Origin: Halomarinibacterium sedimenti
GTDB lineage: Bacteria; Bacteroidota; Bacteroidia; Flavobacteriales; Flavobacteriaceae
Direction of reading: 5' to 3'
Assembly: GCF_019312585.1 (NCBI RefSeq)
Contig: NZ_JAHWDP010000001.1
Coordinates: 62,001-126,000, forward strand
Length of the DNA stretch: 64,000 bases
Of the stretch, positions 51,512 to 60,103 are shown one piece after another. The translations under genes were made by a program, and so were the position numbers. A model generated the notes under the pieces. The model was given only the letters and a program-made list of their open reading frames with translations, searched no databases and was not told the DNA's origin. How positions within the stretch are numbered: position 1 is the first letter of the stretch; each line of letters begins with the position of its first letter.

Positions 51512-54471
51512 GCAACATTCTTCTTTATATTTCTTCGGAATAACCAAACCCCGCCCAAAAGCAACAGGAGACCGCCAAAAACAAAATAGTAGATTAAATT
51601 TCCCTTTTGCAACGGATGTGTATTTCCCGTGAGTTTAAAACTACTCCAGTAAAAAGGATGTAAGCGTTCTGGATTTGCAGTAGCTAAAAAAGCAATTTTT
51701 GCCTGTTGTAATGCTACGTCTTTAGATTGCCCTTCTTTAATATTTTTAAGGAAATCTTGGGTTATTTTTGAGGATGCTGCATCATCGACACTCCAAAGAG
51801 TTGCCACCAATGATTTGCTTCCAGCATACTGAAAGGCTCTTTCCAAACTTAAAATTCCTTCGCCTCTCTGAAGCTTTCCTGTGGCGGTTTTGCAGGCACT
51901 TAAAATGACCAATTGCGAGGGAATACTTAAATTATAGACTTCGTACATATTTAGGAGTCCATCTTCTTTTTCTGAAGCATTAAAATATAGCTTTGACAGT
52001 AAAGGGTGCTCATCTTCTACTTCTCCGTGCATTGCCAAATGCAATATCCCTGCCTTCTTGGAATATTCTCTAAGTAATTCTTCGGTTACTTCTGGTCCCG
52101 TCCAGCTTTGCCCATTAAACAAACTTGCTGCAAACTCCACTTCGGGGATGTTAAACCTAAGATTCGCCTGCTTTTTTCTGAACTCACCATCGGCTTCTTG
52201 CGAATAATCAGGAGCGAAACCGTAGTAATCGAGTCCGTTGCCATTTTCAGTATAAAAATGCATTGCTACCGATGCTGACGGCGCATACGAAATGGCAGTT
52301 TTTTGAAGTACATACGGTAGTCTTGCGTAATTAGTTTCTGTAGAACTTTCTGTCAATAAAGCTTCAAACGGAATATACGCAAGGTTTCCATCTGGGATAA
52401 TCATAAGCTGTTTGGGCATAAATGCACCTACCTCTGGTTGCAGCAACCTTTGATATAATTGAAAAGCCGTTTGTTTATAATTTTGAAATACCGAATCGCC
52501 GTTATTTTCATTAGGTGTACTTAATAAGGCAAACAAGGTTTGAATTTGGCTATTTAAATCTTCGGTGTTTTCTATGACGCGTACCGAAATATTTTCAGAA
52601 GTGACATAAAAAACATAGCTATTTTTGGCACCCAAAAAATAACTAATAAGGGCATTGGAGGTAACGAGTAATTTTTTTTGAATGGCTTGTACCGAAGGAA
52701 TTTCGACATTGTATTTTAATTTATAATACTGTGGAAACTCTTGAGAAATGGTATTAATAAATACATCATACTCGTTTTGTAAGGTGTGCAATTTATCGGT
52801 ATAGAGTTTCAGCATTTTTTGTCGCACGGCGGCGCAACGCTTTTCTTCACTTTCTATACGGCCAACATATTCGTTTATTTCGGCCTTAATAATTCGTTCC
52901 TTTTCAATAATTTCTTTTGGGATATTGGCAAAGGCGGTAATTTCTTGATCGTACAAGGAAGCCAATAATAAAAAGGCTTTACTTTGCTCGCTCACATAAA
53001 AGGCCTTTTCCAAATAATCGATTTCTCCTGTGGTATGGTACAATTGTATGGCAGTGTCTACAGCACTTTCTAAAAGCGATGTGGTTTTTGTGCTCCAAAA
53101 TACCTTAGAGCCTTCAGACATTTGATTATTTTTAATTTTTTCAACCAATTGTATTGCCAATGCCTGTGTGTCCCAAGCTGCAGTAAGGTCCTTTACATCA
53201 TTGTGTTCGGTATATAATTCCTTGAGCAAGTTCCCCTTGGCAATAAGGGCTTCCAGCAGATATTGGTGGGATTGAATGTTCATATCCGCCGAAGGATTGG
53301 CATACCATGAGGTATCTTCAAAACCTTTTACCAAGATGATAATCGCTTCCTGATAGGCGTCTAACGACGCCTCCATATCACCCGCCGACTGCAACGCCCG
53401 TGCAACAAAATTTTTACACGCTCCCGTAAGCATATGGTTTTCTCCATAGGTTTTTTGGCGCCATTTCACCGCCTCTTCATAATAGTTAATGGCAGAGGCA
53501 TAGTTGCCCTTATTTAATAGGCTATCGGCTACCGTTAATGTAATTTCGCTGGTGTCGTTGTTTACCTTTTCTTCGTACAGCACGGCATAGTTAAAATACT
53601 CTAAGGCTTTGGGATGGTTTTGTAACTCCCAATACATATCGCCAATGGCTTCGTTTAGACTTCGCATACGGTGACTTTCTGGCTCAAAAACCGTCGTCCA
53701 AACAGGATGTGCTATTAGGTAATGGTCCAACGCCTTTTGGTATTCTAGCTTTTCGTAATAGACATTGCCTAGGTTGTAATGGCAAATAGAAACATTAAAA
53801 TGCAAAGGAGGGTATTGCTCACGCCACACCTCAAGCTCACGGCTATAAAAAGAAATCGCCTTATCGAAATCGCCGTGTGTTCTGCTTCCATTACCCAACG
53901 ACCGCAGTAGGTTGCCTTTGTAATAGATGTTTTCTGGGGTGGTGTTTTTAAAATATTCCAGTGCCTTGTATAAGAAGTTTATATGCTGGGCCGATTGACG
54001 ATCTCGGTCTACTGAAAACTGTTTCAGGAAATAAAACCGCCCCAGCGTGAGGCTGTCAGTATAATGCTGTATTTCCTTTTCGATTTGAGGAAATAGTCGT
54101 TCAAAATTTTGGGGCTGTTGGGTAAGTGCATAACTTTCGGCAAGCAATAATTGCAGGTCTAGACTATATGAAATCCCGGCCGCCTTTTGAAGAGCCTGCG
54201 CCCCTAGTATACTAGCCTGCGCCTTTTTATTTTTTAGTCTGTTTCTATGAAGCTTGTATTGAAATAGATACAAAGCCACTTTATCGCCAGTAGTAAGGCT
54301 AGGACATAGCAACAGGGTTTCAATTTTGTCAAGTCCCTCCTTAAAAGCCCCTTCTTTATTCAATAGAGAAATGTTTTGTAGTTCTTTCTGGGCATCACAG
54401 GACTGCGCTTGTAAGGAGCCACAAACCAAAAAACAAAAGCTAATCAACAGTATACTAAATATATAGCGCAT
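51508..54471 (-). CDS. TPR-CHAT protease, membrane-anchored at its C-terminus
   Basis: A 987-residue protein from the ATG at 54469-54471 (a TTG three codons upstream is also possible). Signal peptide (about 1-23, SLQAQ). Residues about 30-500 hold many TPR units (SLGNGSRTHGDFDKAISFYS; HYNLGNVYYEKLEYQKALDH), then a long helical stretch. Residues about 660-940 are a CHAT caspase-like domain with the dyad His815 (LHLAMHGEVEDEHP) and Cys860 (VILSACKTATG). A single membrane helix near 958-978 and a short K/R-rich tail (RRNIKKNVA) end the protein. Thus the protease faces the periplasm, and it could cut the TPR anti-sigma-like protein or a surface substrate (inference). Confidence 0.88.
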   Translation of the reverse strand: MRYIFSILLISFCFLVCGSLQAQSCDAQKELQNISLLNKEGAFKEGLDKIETLLLCPSLTTGDKVALYLFQYKLHRNRLKNKKAQASILGAQALQKAAGISYSLDLQLLLAESYALTQQPQNFERLFPQIEKEIQHYTDSLTLGRFYFLKQFSVDRDRQSAQHINFLYKALEYFKNTTPENIYYKGNLLRSLGNGSRTHGDFDKAISFYSRELEVWREQYPPLHFNVSICHYNLGNVYYEKLEYQKALDHYLIAHPVWTTVFEPESHRMRSLNEAIGDMYWELQNHPKALEYFNYAVLYEEKVNNDTSEITLTVADSLLNKGNYASAINYYEEAVKWRQKTYGENHMLTGACKNFVARALQSAGDMEASLDAYQEAIIILVKGFEDTSWYANPSADMNIQSHQYLLEALIAKGNLLKELYTEHNDVKDLTAAWDTQALAIQLVEKIKNNQMSEGSKVFWSTKTTSLLESAVDTAIQLYHTTGEIDYLEKAFYVSEQSKAFLLLASLYDQEITAFANIPKEIIEKERIIKAEINEYVGRIESEEKRCAAVRQKMLKLYTDKLHTLQNEYDVFINTISQEFPQYYKLKYNVEIPSVQAIQKKLLVTSNALISYFLGAKNSYVFYVTSENISVRVIENTEDLNSQIQTLFALLSTPNENNGDSVFQNYKQTAFQLYQRLLQPEVGAFMPKQLMIIPDGNLAYIPFEALLTESSTETNYARLPYVLQKTAISYAPSASVAMHFYTENGNGLDYYGFAPDYSQEADGEFRKKQANLRFNIPEVEFAASLFNGQSWTGPEVTEELLREYSKKAGILHLAMHGEVEDEHPLLSKLYFNASEKEDGLLNMYEVYNLSIPSQLVILSACKTATGKLQRGEGILSLERAFQYAGSKSLVATLWSVDDAASSKITQDFLKNIKEGQSKDVALQQAKIAFLATANPERLHPFYWSSFKLTGNTHPLQKGNLIYYFVFGGLLLLLGGVWLFRRNIKKNVA

Positions 54472-54582
54472 ATAAAACAATAGTATCCATAAAAATACGG
54501 CAAATTTTTTTTAAGGTTTTTTAAAAAAAATAAATTACTTAACGCACAATTAGTCACGCTTAAAGAGGTGATGCGCAAGGGG

Positions 54583-54599
54583 TAATTTTGTTATCTTTG
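54583..54599 (+). promoter_or_regulatory. Two overlapping TAnnTTTG boxes upstream of the serine hydrolase gene
   Basis: TAATTTTG (54583-54590) and TATCTTTG (54592-54599) lie about 160 nt before the start at 54758. The sequence TTTGTTATCTTT recurs at about 58803 in front of the DUF2200 gene. An inverted repeat TGATATCC (54635-54642) / GGATATCA (54656-54663) follows in the leader. Confidence 0.4.
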
Positions 54600-54757
54600 G
54601 GATAAGTTGCGGGATAATAGCAACAAAAAAGTTATGATATCCTGACTTGGTTACGGGATATCAGTAATAAATATAACGATATAACAAGTGGTGGCTAATT
54701 TGAAAACGCACCCTGAATTATAAAACCAAACACAAAAGCGAATACTGAAACAGAAAA

Positions 54758-55786
54758 ATGATAAAAAATAAACAAGCGAAATGGATTTTAAGAGCATTAT
54801 TGTTTGTTGGAACCGTAGTTTCCTTATTTTTTGTTCCTTGGATTTTGGTAAAGGCTTGGATTTTACCACTACCAGATACCATTCAAGAACAAGTAGATGA
54901 AGCAATAGGTTATGGTTTTGATGGTATGATTGTTTACGTAGACCAAGCAGAAAAACAACCCCAGTTCTATACTGGCGGTTGGAACGATAGAGAAAAGAAG
55001 ATTCCAGCCGACCCAAAATCACTCTTCAAGATTGCCAGTATTAGTAAGTTATATACAGCTGTAGCAGCTACGAAAATGGTCGAAGAAAAGCTTTTGTCTT
55101 TTGATAAATCATTAACCGATTATCTTCCCGAACTAAAAGGAAGAATAGAAAATGCAGATGAAATCACATTGAAGATGATGATTGAACACCGTTCTGGTAT
55201 TCCAAACTTCACTGATAATCCAGCGTTTTGGGAAAACGAAGAAGAAAATGGCAAAAATGCCTTAGAATTTGCTTTAGACCTACCCGCTAGCTTTAAACCA
55301 GACAAAGGATATGAATATTCAAACACGAATTATTTATTGCTTCGTAAGATTTTGGATAAGGCTTTAGGATACAATCATAACGAGTATATAAAAGAAAATA
55401 TTTTGAAACCTCTTGAATTGAAAAATACATTTTTTTCGATTAACGAAGTTGATTTAGACGATGTAATGAGTGGATATTATGTAGATATTGAGGAAGATTT
55501 TAAAGCCCGTGACTTTGGAATGTTAGCTACCGCAGAGGATGTTGGAACATTTCTAAGAGCTTTGAATGAGGGTTCTGTATTTAAAGAAGGAGAACAGGAA
55601 TTATATCCTTACGAATATAATCACGGTGGTTTAGTCATTGGCTATCAAAGTCTCGCAGAATACCATAAAGATATCGATGCTGTGATAATTCAGTTTATAA
55701 ACACAACAGATTTTGAAGGATATGAATGGAACTTGTCAGAAATAATAATTAACCGAATTGTGAAAATAATCAGAAAGAAAAACTAG
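54758..55786 (+). CDS. Serine hydrolase, class C beta-lactamase fold
   Basis: A 342-residue protein with an N-terminal membrane helix (about 10-35) that anchors the catalytic domain outside. Active-site motifs: SxxK as S94-I-S-K97, YxN as Y186-S-N188, and NHGG in place of KTG near residue 290. This is the layout of D-Ala-D-Ala-carboxypeptidase or esterase-like members, not necessarily of resistance enzymes. First gene of a plus-strand run of separate short units. A hairpin element follows its stop codon immediately. Confidence 0.9.
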   Translation: MIKNKQAKWILRALLFVGTVVSLFFVPWILVKAWILPLPDTIQEQVDEAIGYGFDGMIVYVDQAEKQPQFYTGGWNDREKKIPADPKSLFKIASISKLYTAVAATKMVEEKLLSFDKSLTDYLPELKGRIENADEITLKMMIEHRSGIPNFTDNPAFWENEEENGKNALEFALDLPASFKPDKGYEYSNTNYLLLRKILDKALGYNHNEYIKENILKPLELKNTFFSINEVDLDDVMSGYYVDIEEDFKARDFGMLATAEDVGTFLRALNEGSVFKEGEQELYPYEYNHGGLVIGYQSLAEYHKDIDAVIIQFINTTDFEGYEWNLSEIIINRIVKIIRKKN

Positions 55787-55815
55787 CCACAACATTGGCT
55801 ATTAACAATTGTGGC
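55787..55815 (+). repeat. Stop-codon-adjacent hairpin element
   Basis: GCCACAA and TTGTGGC are exact inverted repeats of about 7 bp enclosing CATTGGCTATTAACAA; the first G is the last base of the serine hydrolase stop codon. There is no T-run, so it is not a classical terminator. A second short inverted repeat, CCCAAC and GTTGGG (about 55889-55917), follows. See the finding on cassette-like elements. Confidence 0.55.
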
Positions 55816-55986
55816 GAAAGTGATAAAACAAAAGTATAAACATAAAACAAAGGTCTGTGCTAAACTGAAAAGTTCGTGAGTAAAATCCCCAACTGTTCAT
55901 AGCCGAGACCGTTGGGCATAATTTACAAAATCTAGTAAATTACTATAGAAATATAATATTGAAAATCAAAATACAATTTTTATTGA

Positions 55987-57183
55987 ATGAAGCCAATCAC
56001 TAAATATGCAATAAGTAATGATATTAATATTGCATATCAAGTAGTAGGTCAAGGTTCTGTCGATCTTATTTTTATCCCAGGATGGGTTTCAAACATTGAT
56101 ATGATGTGGCTAGATTACAAACTTGCTGAATTCCTTAAAAGACTTACTCAATTTTCAAGACTGATATTATTTGATAAAAGAGGAACTGGGCTCTCTGATA
56201 GAGTAAATCCATTATGTTCTCTTGATGAAAGAATGGATGATATTTTGAGTGTTATGGATGCAGCTAAAAGTAAAAAAGCAATTTTCTTTGGACATTCCGA
56301 AGGAGGAACAATAGCTAGCCTTTTTGCAGCAAGATATCCCAAACGAATCATTTCTTTAATAACTTTCAGCATTTTTGCAAAAAGAAAACATACGGTAGAT
56401 TATCCTTGGGCTCCTAAAACAGCAGAACGAGAACTTTTCTACAAAACAATTCAAAAAGAATGGGGAAATGGAAAAAAAATGGGATTAGAAATAATAATGC
56501 CTTCAATGGCTAATAGTCCCGAATATTATGATTGGTTTGCAAGTTATTTACGTTCTGCTGCTAGTCCTAGAGCTGCACTTGCCCTTGCCAAAATGAATAC
56601 AGAAACTGATATTTCCGATATTTTAAAAATCATTAAAACTCCAACCTTAATTCTTCATAGAACTGATGATATTGATGTAAATATTGAAGAAGCTAAATAT
56701 ATAGCAGCCCGAATACCTAATTCAAAATTTGTCGAACTTCAAGGAAATGATCATTGTTTTTGGGTAGGCGACTCCAATTCTGTTATAGAGGAAATGGAAG
56801 AATTTATTACTGGAATAAGACCTGTTAAGAAAGTAAACCAGTTAGTTATTACAAGAAGTAAATACACTAAAATAGATATTGAAAAAACAATGCTCGATAA
56901 TTTTCAATACAATTTAAGAATAGAAGATTTCGCAAAACTATGCGGAAGAAGCTTATCTATTTTTAAAAGAGATTTTAATAGCCACTTTAATACTACACCT
57001 TTTAAATGGGTAAAGACAAAACGTTTAGAATATGCAAAAAAGCTTTTAATGGAGAGTGATTTAAATGTAAACCAAATATGCCTTGAAAGTGGATTTATAA
57101 ATAACTCTCATTTTATTAAATCATTTAAAGAAAAATTTAAATTATCTCCTCATAAATTCAAGTCCATAAATAAAAACATTTAA
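55987..57183 (+). CDS. Alpha/beta-hydrolase fused to an AraC-type DNA-binding domain
   Basis: A 398-residue two-domain protein. Residues about 10-275 are an alpha/beta-hydrolase with a complete-looking triad: nucleophile S104 in FGHSEGG, acid D228 (RTDDIDVN), and H256 (GNDHCFWV). FIPGWVSNIDMMWLDYKLAE and LILFDKRGTGLSDRV are the pattern of hydrolases that elsewhere are fused to adenylate cyclase domains. Residues about 300-395 are an AraC/XylS helix-turn-helix domain (CGRSLSIFKRDFNSHFNTTP; VNQICLESGFINNSHFIKSF). The hydrolase half probably acts as ligand sensor for the regulator. The MddA-like gene 108 nt downstream is the nearest possible target. Confidence 0.85.
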   Translation: MKPITKYAISNDINIAYQVVGQGSVDLIFIPGWVSNIDMMWLDYKLAEFLKRLTQFSRLILFDKRGTGLSDRVNPLCSLDERMDDILSVMDAAKSKKAIFFGHSEGGTIASLFAARYPKRIISLITFSIFAKRKHTVDYPWAPKTAERELFYKTIQKEWGNGKKMGLEIIMPSMANSPEYYDWFASYLRSAASPRAALALAKMNTETDISDILKIIKTPTLILHRTDDIDVNIEEAKYIAARIPNSKFVELQGNDHCFWVGDSNSVIEEMEEFITGIRPVKKVNQLVITRSKYTKIDIEKTMLDNFQYNLRIEDFAKLCGRSLSIFKRDFNSHFNTTPFKWVKTKRLEYAKKLLMESDLNVNQICLESGFINNSHFIKSFKEKFKLSPHKFKSINKNI

Positions 57184-57290
57184 TACTTTCATAAAGTACT
57201 TGAACCTTAGAGCACACTTTTAAAATTTTTAAGCATATCAAATATGCTTGATTTAATTGAATTTTGTTTCACAACAAAAAATTAAATCAA

Positions 57291-58025
57291 ATGAAAAAAG
57301 TAGCCATCTTAATTTACGGAGCATTAGCATATGTTATTTTTCTTATTGCTTTCCTTTACGCTATTGGATTTGTAGGTAATATCATTGTTCCAAAATCAAT
57401 AGACTCTGGTACAGAAACAACCTTGCTTTCTTCCATATTTGTTAATGTAATTTTATTAAGCGTATTTGCTTTACAACATAGTATAATGGCGAGGCCAAAA
57501 TTTAAAGAATGGTTTAATTCCATTTTTAGTCAAGCTATGGAACGTAGCACTTATATTCTACTATCTAGTTTAGCTCTAATTTTAATCTATTGGCAATGGC
57601 AACCAATAACAACCATAGTTTGGGAAGCGGAAAACACTATTCTTTCTAGTATTATAACTGGAATATTTTTTCTAGGTTGGCTTATTGTTCTTCTATCAAC
57701 ATTTATGATTAATCATTTTGAACTTTTTGGATTAGCTCAAATATTTGATAATCTAAAAAACAAACAAACTGCTAACCCAAAATTTCAAACCAACTATTTA
57801 TATAAAATTGTTAGACATCCCATTATGCTAGGTTTTATAATTACCTTTTGGGCAACACCTACTATGACAGTCGGGCATTTACTATTTGCCCTTGTAACTA
57901 CCATTTACATTTTTATAGCTGTAAAATATTTAGAGGAAAAAGACCTTCGTAAATTTATTGGAGAAAAATATGAAACTTACCAAAAAGAAGTGCCAATGAT
58001 TATTCCTTTTACCAAAATCAAGTAG
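57291..58025 (+). CDS. mddA: Membrane methyltransferase, probable methanethiol S-methyltransferase
   Basis: A 244-residue protein (ATG at 57291) with six or so membrane helices, of the NnrU/isoprenylcysteine-methyltransferase superfamily. The N-terminus (YAIGFVGNIIVPKSIDSG) and FALQHSIMARPKFKEW, followed by the SAM-binding end IVRHPIMLGFIITFWATPTM and YLEEKDLRKFIGEKYETYQK, resemble MddA, which methylates methanethiol to dimethyl sulfide. I rely on memory of the family for the subfamily call; NnrU-like would be the broader one. It follows the hydrolase-AraC gene by 108 nt. Confidence 0.72.
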   Translation: MKKVAILIYGALAYVIFLIAFLYAIGFVGNIIVPKSIDSGTETTLLSSIFVNVILLSVFALQHSIMARPKFKEWFNSIFSQAMERSTYILLSSLALILIYWQWQPITTIVWEAENTILSSIITGIFFLGWLIVLLSTFMINHFELFGLAQIFDNLKNKQTANPKFQTNYLYKIVRHPIMLGFIITFWATPTMTVGHLLFALVTTIYIFIAVKYLEEKDLRKFIGEKYETYQKEVPMIIPFTKIK

Positions 58026-58045
58026 GAGGTAAAGGAAAAAACTAT

Positions 58046-58063
58046 GCCTAACAACGTGTATAA
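58046..58063 (+). repeat. CTAACAACG-type element after the mddA-like gene
   Basis: GCCTAACAACGTGTATAA begins 20 nt after the stop codon. It shares CTAACAAYGTnTA with the elements at 58740 and 59278, each just behind a gene. GCCTAAC also fits the integron core form RYYYAAC. Confidence 0.5.
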
Positions 58064-58194
58064 TTAATGGCTGGTTCTCACCTATCCTTCGACAAGCTTA
58101 GGGCATCGCTTACAAACATTGCTTTAAACTTTTCTTGTTTACCTTCTGTAACAAAAGAACCTAAACGGTCGTCTAAAATCAAACTTGTGATTTT

Positions 58195-58722
58195 ATGACT
58201 CAAAACAAAAATCTCCCAATTAAAATTGGAATGTTGCTAGGCACAGCCTTAGGCATCGTGGTCATTAGCATAGCCATCATACGATATAAAACAGGCATGA
58301 TTGTTCGAAACGAACAAACACTCAACTATGTATATTGGACAATATTTGCATTGTCTGTATTTTTTGCCGTGTCCCGATTTAGAAAACTGGACCCTTCCTC
58401 CTTTTCATTACGTCAAACAGTAAAGATTGGCATCTTTGCTGGACTCTTGAGTGGGGCATTATATACAATCTATATTATCATCCTTAACAATTATATTGTT
58501 CCAGACCTTTCTTCTCAAGTAGTCGAGTATTATCAACAGGAGCTTGCCTCAAATAGCTCCGAATTATCTAAAAAAGACATTCTAGATTCAATAGCTGTAA
58601 CAGAATTAAACCCTGCCATTAGGGGCATTATCTACATTTTTGTGTGTATGGCTTTCGGAGCGCTATATTCTATATTGAGTACTATAGTACTGAAGCGATT
58701 CCATATGTTCCGAAGTAAATAA
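58195..58722 (+). CDS. DUF4199 membrane protein
   Basis: A 175-residue protein with four membrane helices. The first part (KIGMLLGTALGIVVISIAII), the pair of helices around LRQTVKIGIFAGLLSGALYT, an acidic loop, and the last helix (IFVCMAFGALYSILSTIVLK) fit DUF4199. Function unknown. Single-gene unit followed 10 nt after the stop by a hairpin element. Confidence 0.8.
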   Translation: MTQNKNLPIKIGMLLGTALGIVVISIAIIRYKTGMIVRNEQTLNYVYWTIFALSVFFAVSRFRKLDPSSFSLRQTVKIGIFAGLLSGALYTIYIIILNNYIVPDLSSQVVEYYQQELASNSSELSKKDILDSIAVTELNPAIRGIIYIFVCMAFGALYSILSTIVLKRFHMFRSK

Positions 58723-58732
58723 AATTTAAAAC

Positions 58733-58774
58733 CACTGCCACTAACAATGTTTAACCGCATTTGCTACGGCAGTG
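58733..58774 (+). repeat. Hairpin plus CTAACAATG element after the DUF4199 gene
   Basis: CACTGCC (58733-58739) pairs with GGCAGTG (58768-58774). CTAACAATGTTTAA follows the left arm. The element starts 11 nt after the stop codon. It is followed by a stretch with TTTGTTATCTTT and a CCCGC/GGCGG pair up to about 58850. Confidence 0.5.
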
Positions 58775-58891
58775 CACTCTTTGAGCTTAAGTCATTGCAA
58801 TTTGTTATCTTTCGGTTTCGGCGGAAAATCATAGCAAATTTCCCGCAACAAGCCTTATACAAACACCTTAGCATCATTTAAATAAATCCTT

Positions 58892-59269
58892 ATGCAAGTT
58901 ACATCCGAAAAAAATGAACAAGTTGCCAAGTTAATATTTGCATCCATTTATCCCCTTTACCTAGATAGATTGATTAAAAATGGTAGAACAAAAGAAGAAC
59001 TCGATCAAGTAATTAAATGGTTTACTGGTTTTAATGAAGATACCTTACAAACCCTTATTGATGAAAAAGTAAGCTTTAGAACATTTTTTCAAAAAGCTAC
59101 AATACATCCAAACGCACACTTAATTAAAGGAGTTGTTTGTGGATATCGCATTGAAGAAATAGAGGATGAATTTGAATTGTATAAACAATGCAGACAGATG
59201 GAAAAGCTCATTGATGAGTTGGCAAAAGGCCGTAAAATGGATAAAATTTTGCGTGAAGTAAAAAAGTAG
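58892..59269 (+). CDS. DUF2200 protein
   Basis: A 125-residue soluble protein that matches DUF2200 along its whole length: LIFASIYPLYLDRLIKNGRT, then EELDQVIKWFTGFNEDTLQT, the FRTFFQKATIHPNAHLIKGV segment and a C-terminal ELAKGRKMDKILREVKK. Biochemical role unknown. Single-gene unit, followed 9 nt after the stop by a CCTAACAACG element. Confidence 0.88.
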   Translation: MQVTSEKNEQVAKLIFASIYPLYLDRLIKNGRTKEELDQVIKWFTGFNEDTLQTLIDEKVSFRTFFQKATIHPNAHLIKGVVCGYRIEEIEDEFELYKQCRQMEKLIDELAKGRKMDKILREVKK

Positions 59270-59277
59270 AAACCAAT

Positions 59278-59296
59278 CCTAACAACGTATAACCAC
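59278..59296 (+). repeat. CTAACAACG-type element after the DUF2200 gene
   Basis: CCTAACAACGTATAACCAC starts 9 nt after the stop codon; same core as the elements at 58046 and 58740. Confidence 0.5.
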
Positions 59297-59405
59297 ATTT
59301 ACTTTTCCAGGCATTCTGATTGTGACTATTTGATTTGCAATTGCTACATTAGAAGATTAAAAAAATAACTTTACATAGACATAGATGTAGCCCAAATCAA
59401 AATAA

Positions 59406-60050
59406 ATGGATACGTTTAAAATGACCCACAAGAATAAACTATATAAAATTGCTTTTGGACTTGCAGTGTTTACCATTGTTTACAACATTGCAGAGGGGCT
59501 TATTTCCACCTATCTGGGATTTGAAGATGAAAGTTTGGCGCTTTTTGGTTTTGGATCTGATAGTTTTATTGAAGTAATTTCTGGACTAGGTATTGCCCAT
59601 ATGATTTTAAGAATCCAGAACAACCCAAATAGCAAACGTGATGATTTTGAACGAACAGCATTAAGAATAACGGGGATTGCCTTTTATATTCTAGTTTTTG
59701 GGCTGGTTATAACCAGTTTTTATAACATTTGGCAGGCACACCAACCCCAGACAACTTTTTGGGGCGTTATTATTTCAATTATTTCAATTCTCGTTATGTG
59801 GTTTTTAGTACTTTGGAAAAGAAAAGTAGGAAATCAATTGAATTCCGCCCCCATTTTAGCCGATGCTAATTGCACCATGGTTTGCGTTTATATGTCTATT
59901 ATTTTGCTTATAAGCAGCGGAATATATGAACTATTTGGAATTCCATATATGGACAGTATTGGAACCCTGGGTCTTTCATACTTTGCCTTTAAGGAAGGAA
60001 GAGAATGTTTTGAAAAAGCAAAGAGTGATAAAAACTGTTGTTGCGATTAA
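59406..60050 (+). CDS. Cation-diffusion-facilitator-like transporter
   Basis: A 214-residue protein with five to six membrane helices. It resembles the short cation transporter (CDF-like) group: FGFGSDSFIEVISGLGIAHM carries the helix-2 acidic site, and ILADANCTMVCVYMSIILLI the helix-5 site. The C-terminus ends DKNCCCD, a likely soft-metal ligand. The usual CDF cytoplasmic domain is missing. Zn, Cd or similar export is inference. There is a second ATG at 59421 (MTHKNK) that could be the start. Confidence 0.8.
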   Translation: MDTFKMTHKNKLYKIAFGLAVFTIVYNIAEGLISTYLGFEDESLALFGFGSDSFIEVISGLGIAHMILRIQNNPNSKRDDFERTALRITGIAFYILVFGLVITSFYNIWQAHQPQTTFWGVIISIISILVMWFLVLWKRKVGNQLNSAPILADANCTMVCVYMSIILLISSGIYELFGIPYMDSIGTLGLSYFAFKEGRECFEKAKSDKNCCCD

Positions 60051-60103
60051 ATTTAAAAGTATTGTAGAACATCTAATAGTTGCTTACCTAATACGCTCTA
60101 AGT

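Noticed and set aside
54758-55786. Beta-lactam resistance gene
   Set aside because: Only the general serine-hydrolase motifs are present and the third motif is HGG; many such proteins are esterases or peptidases.
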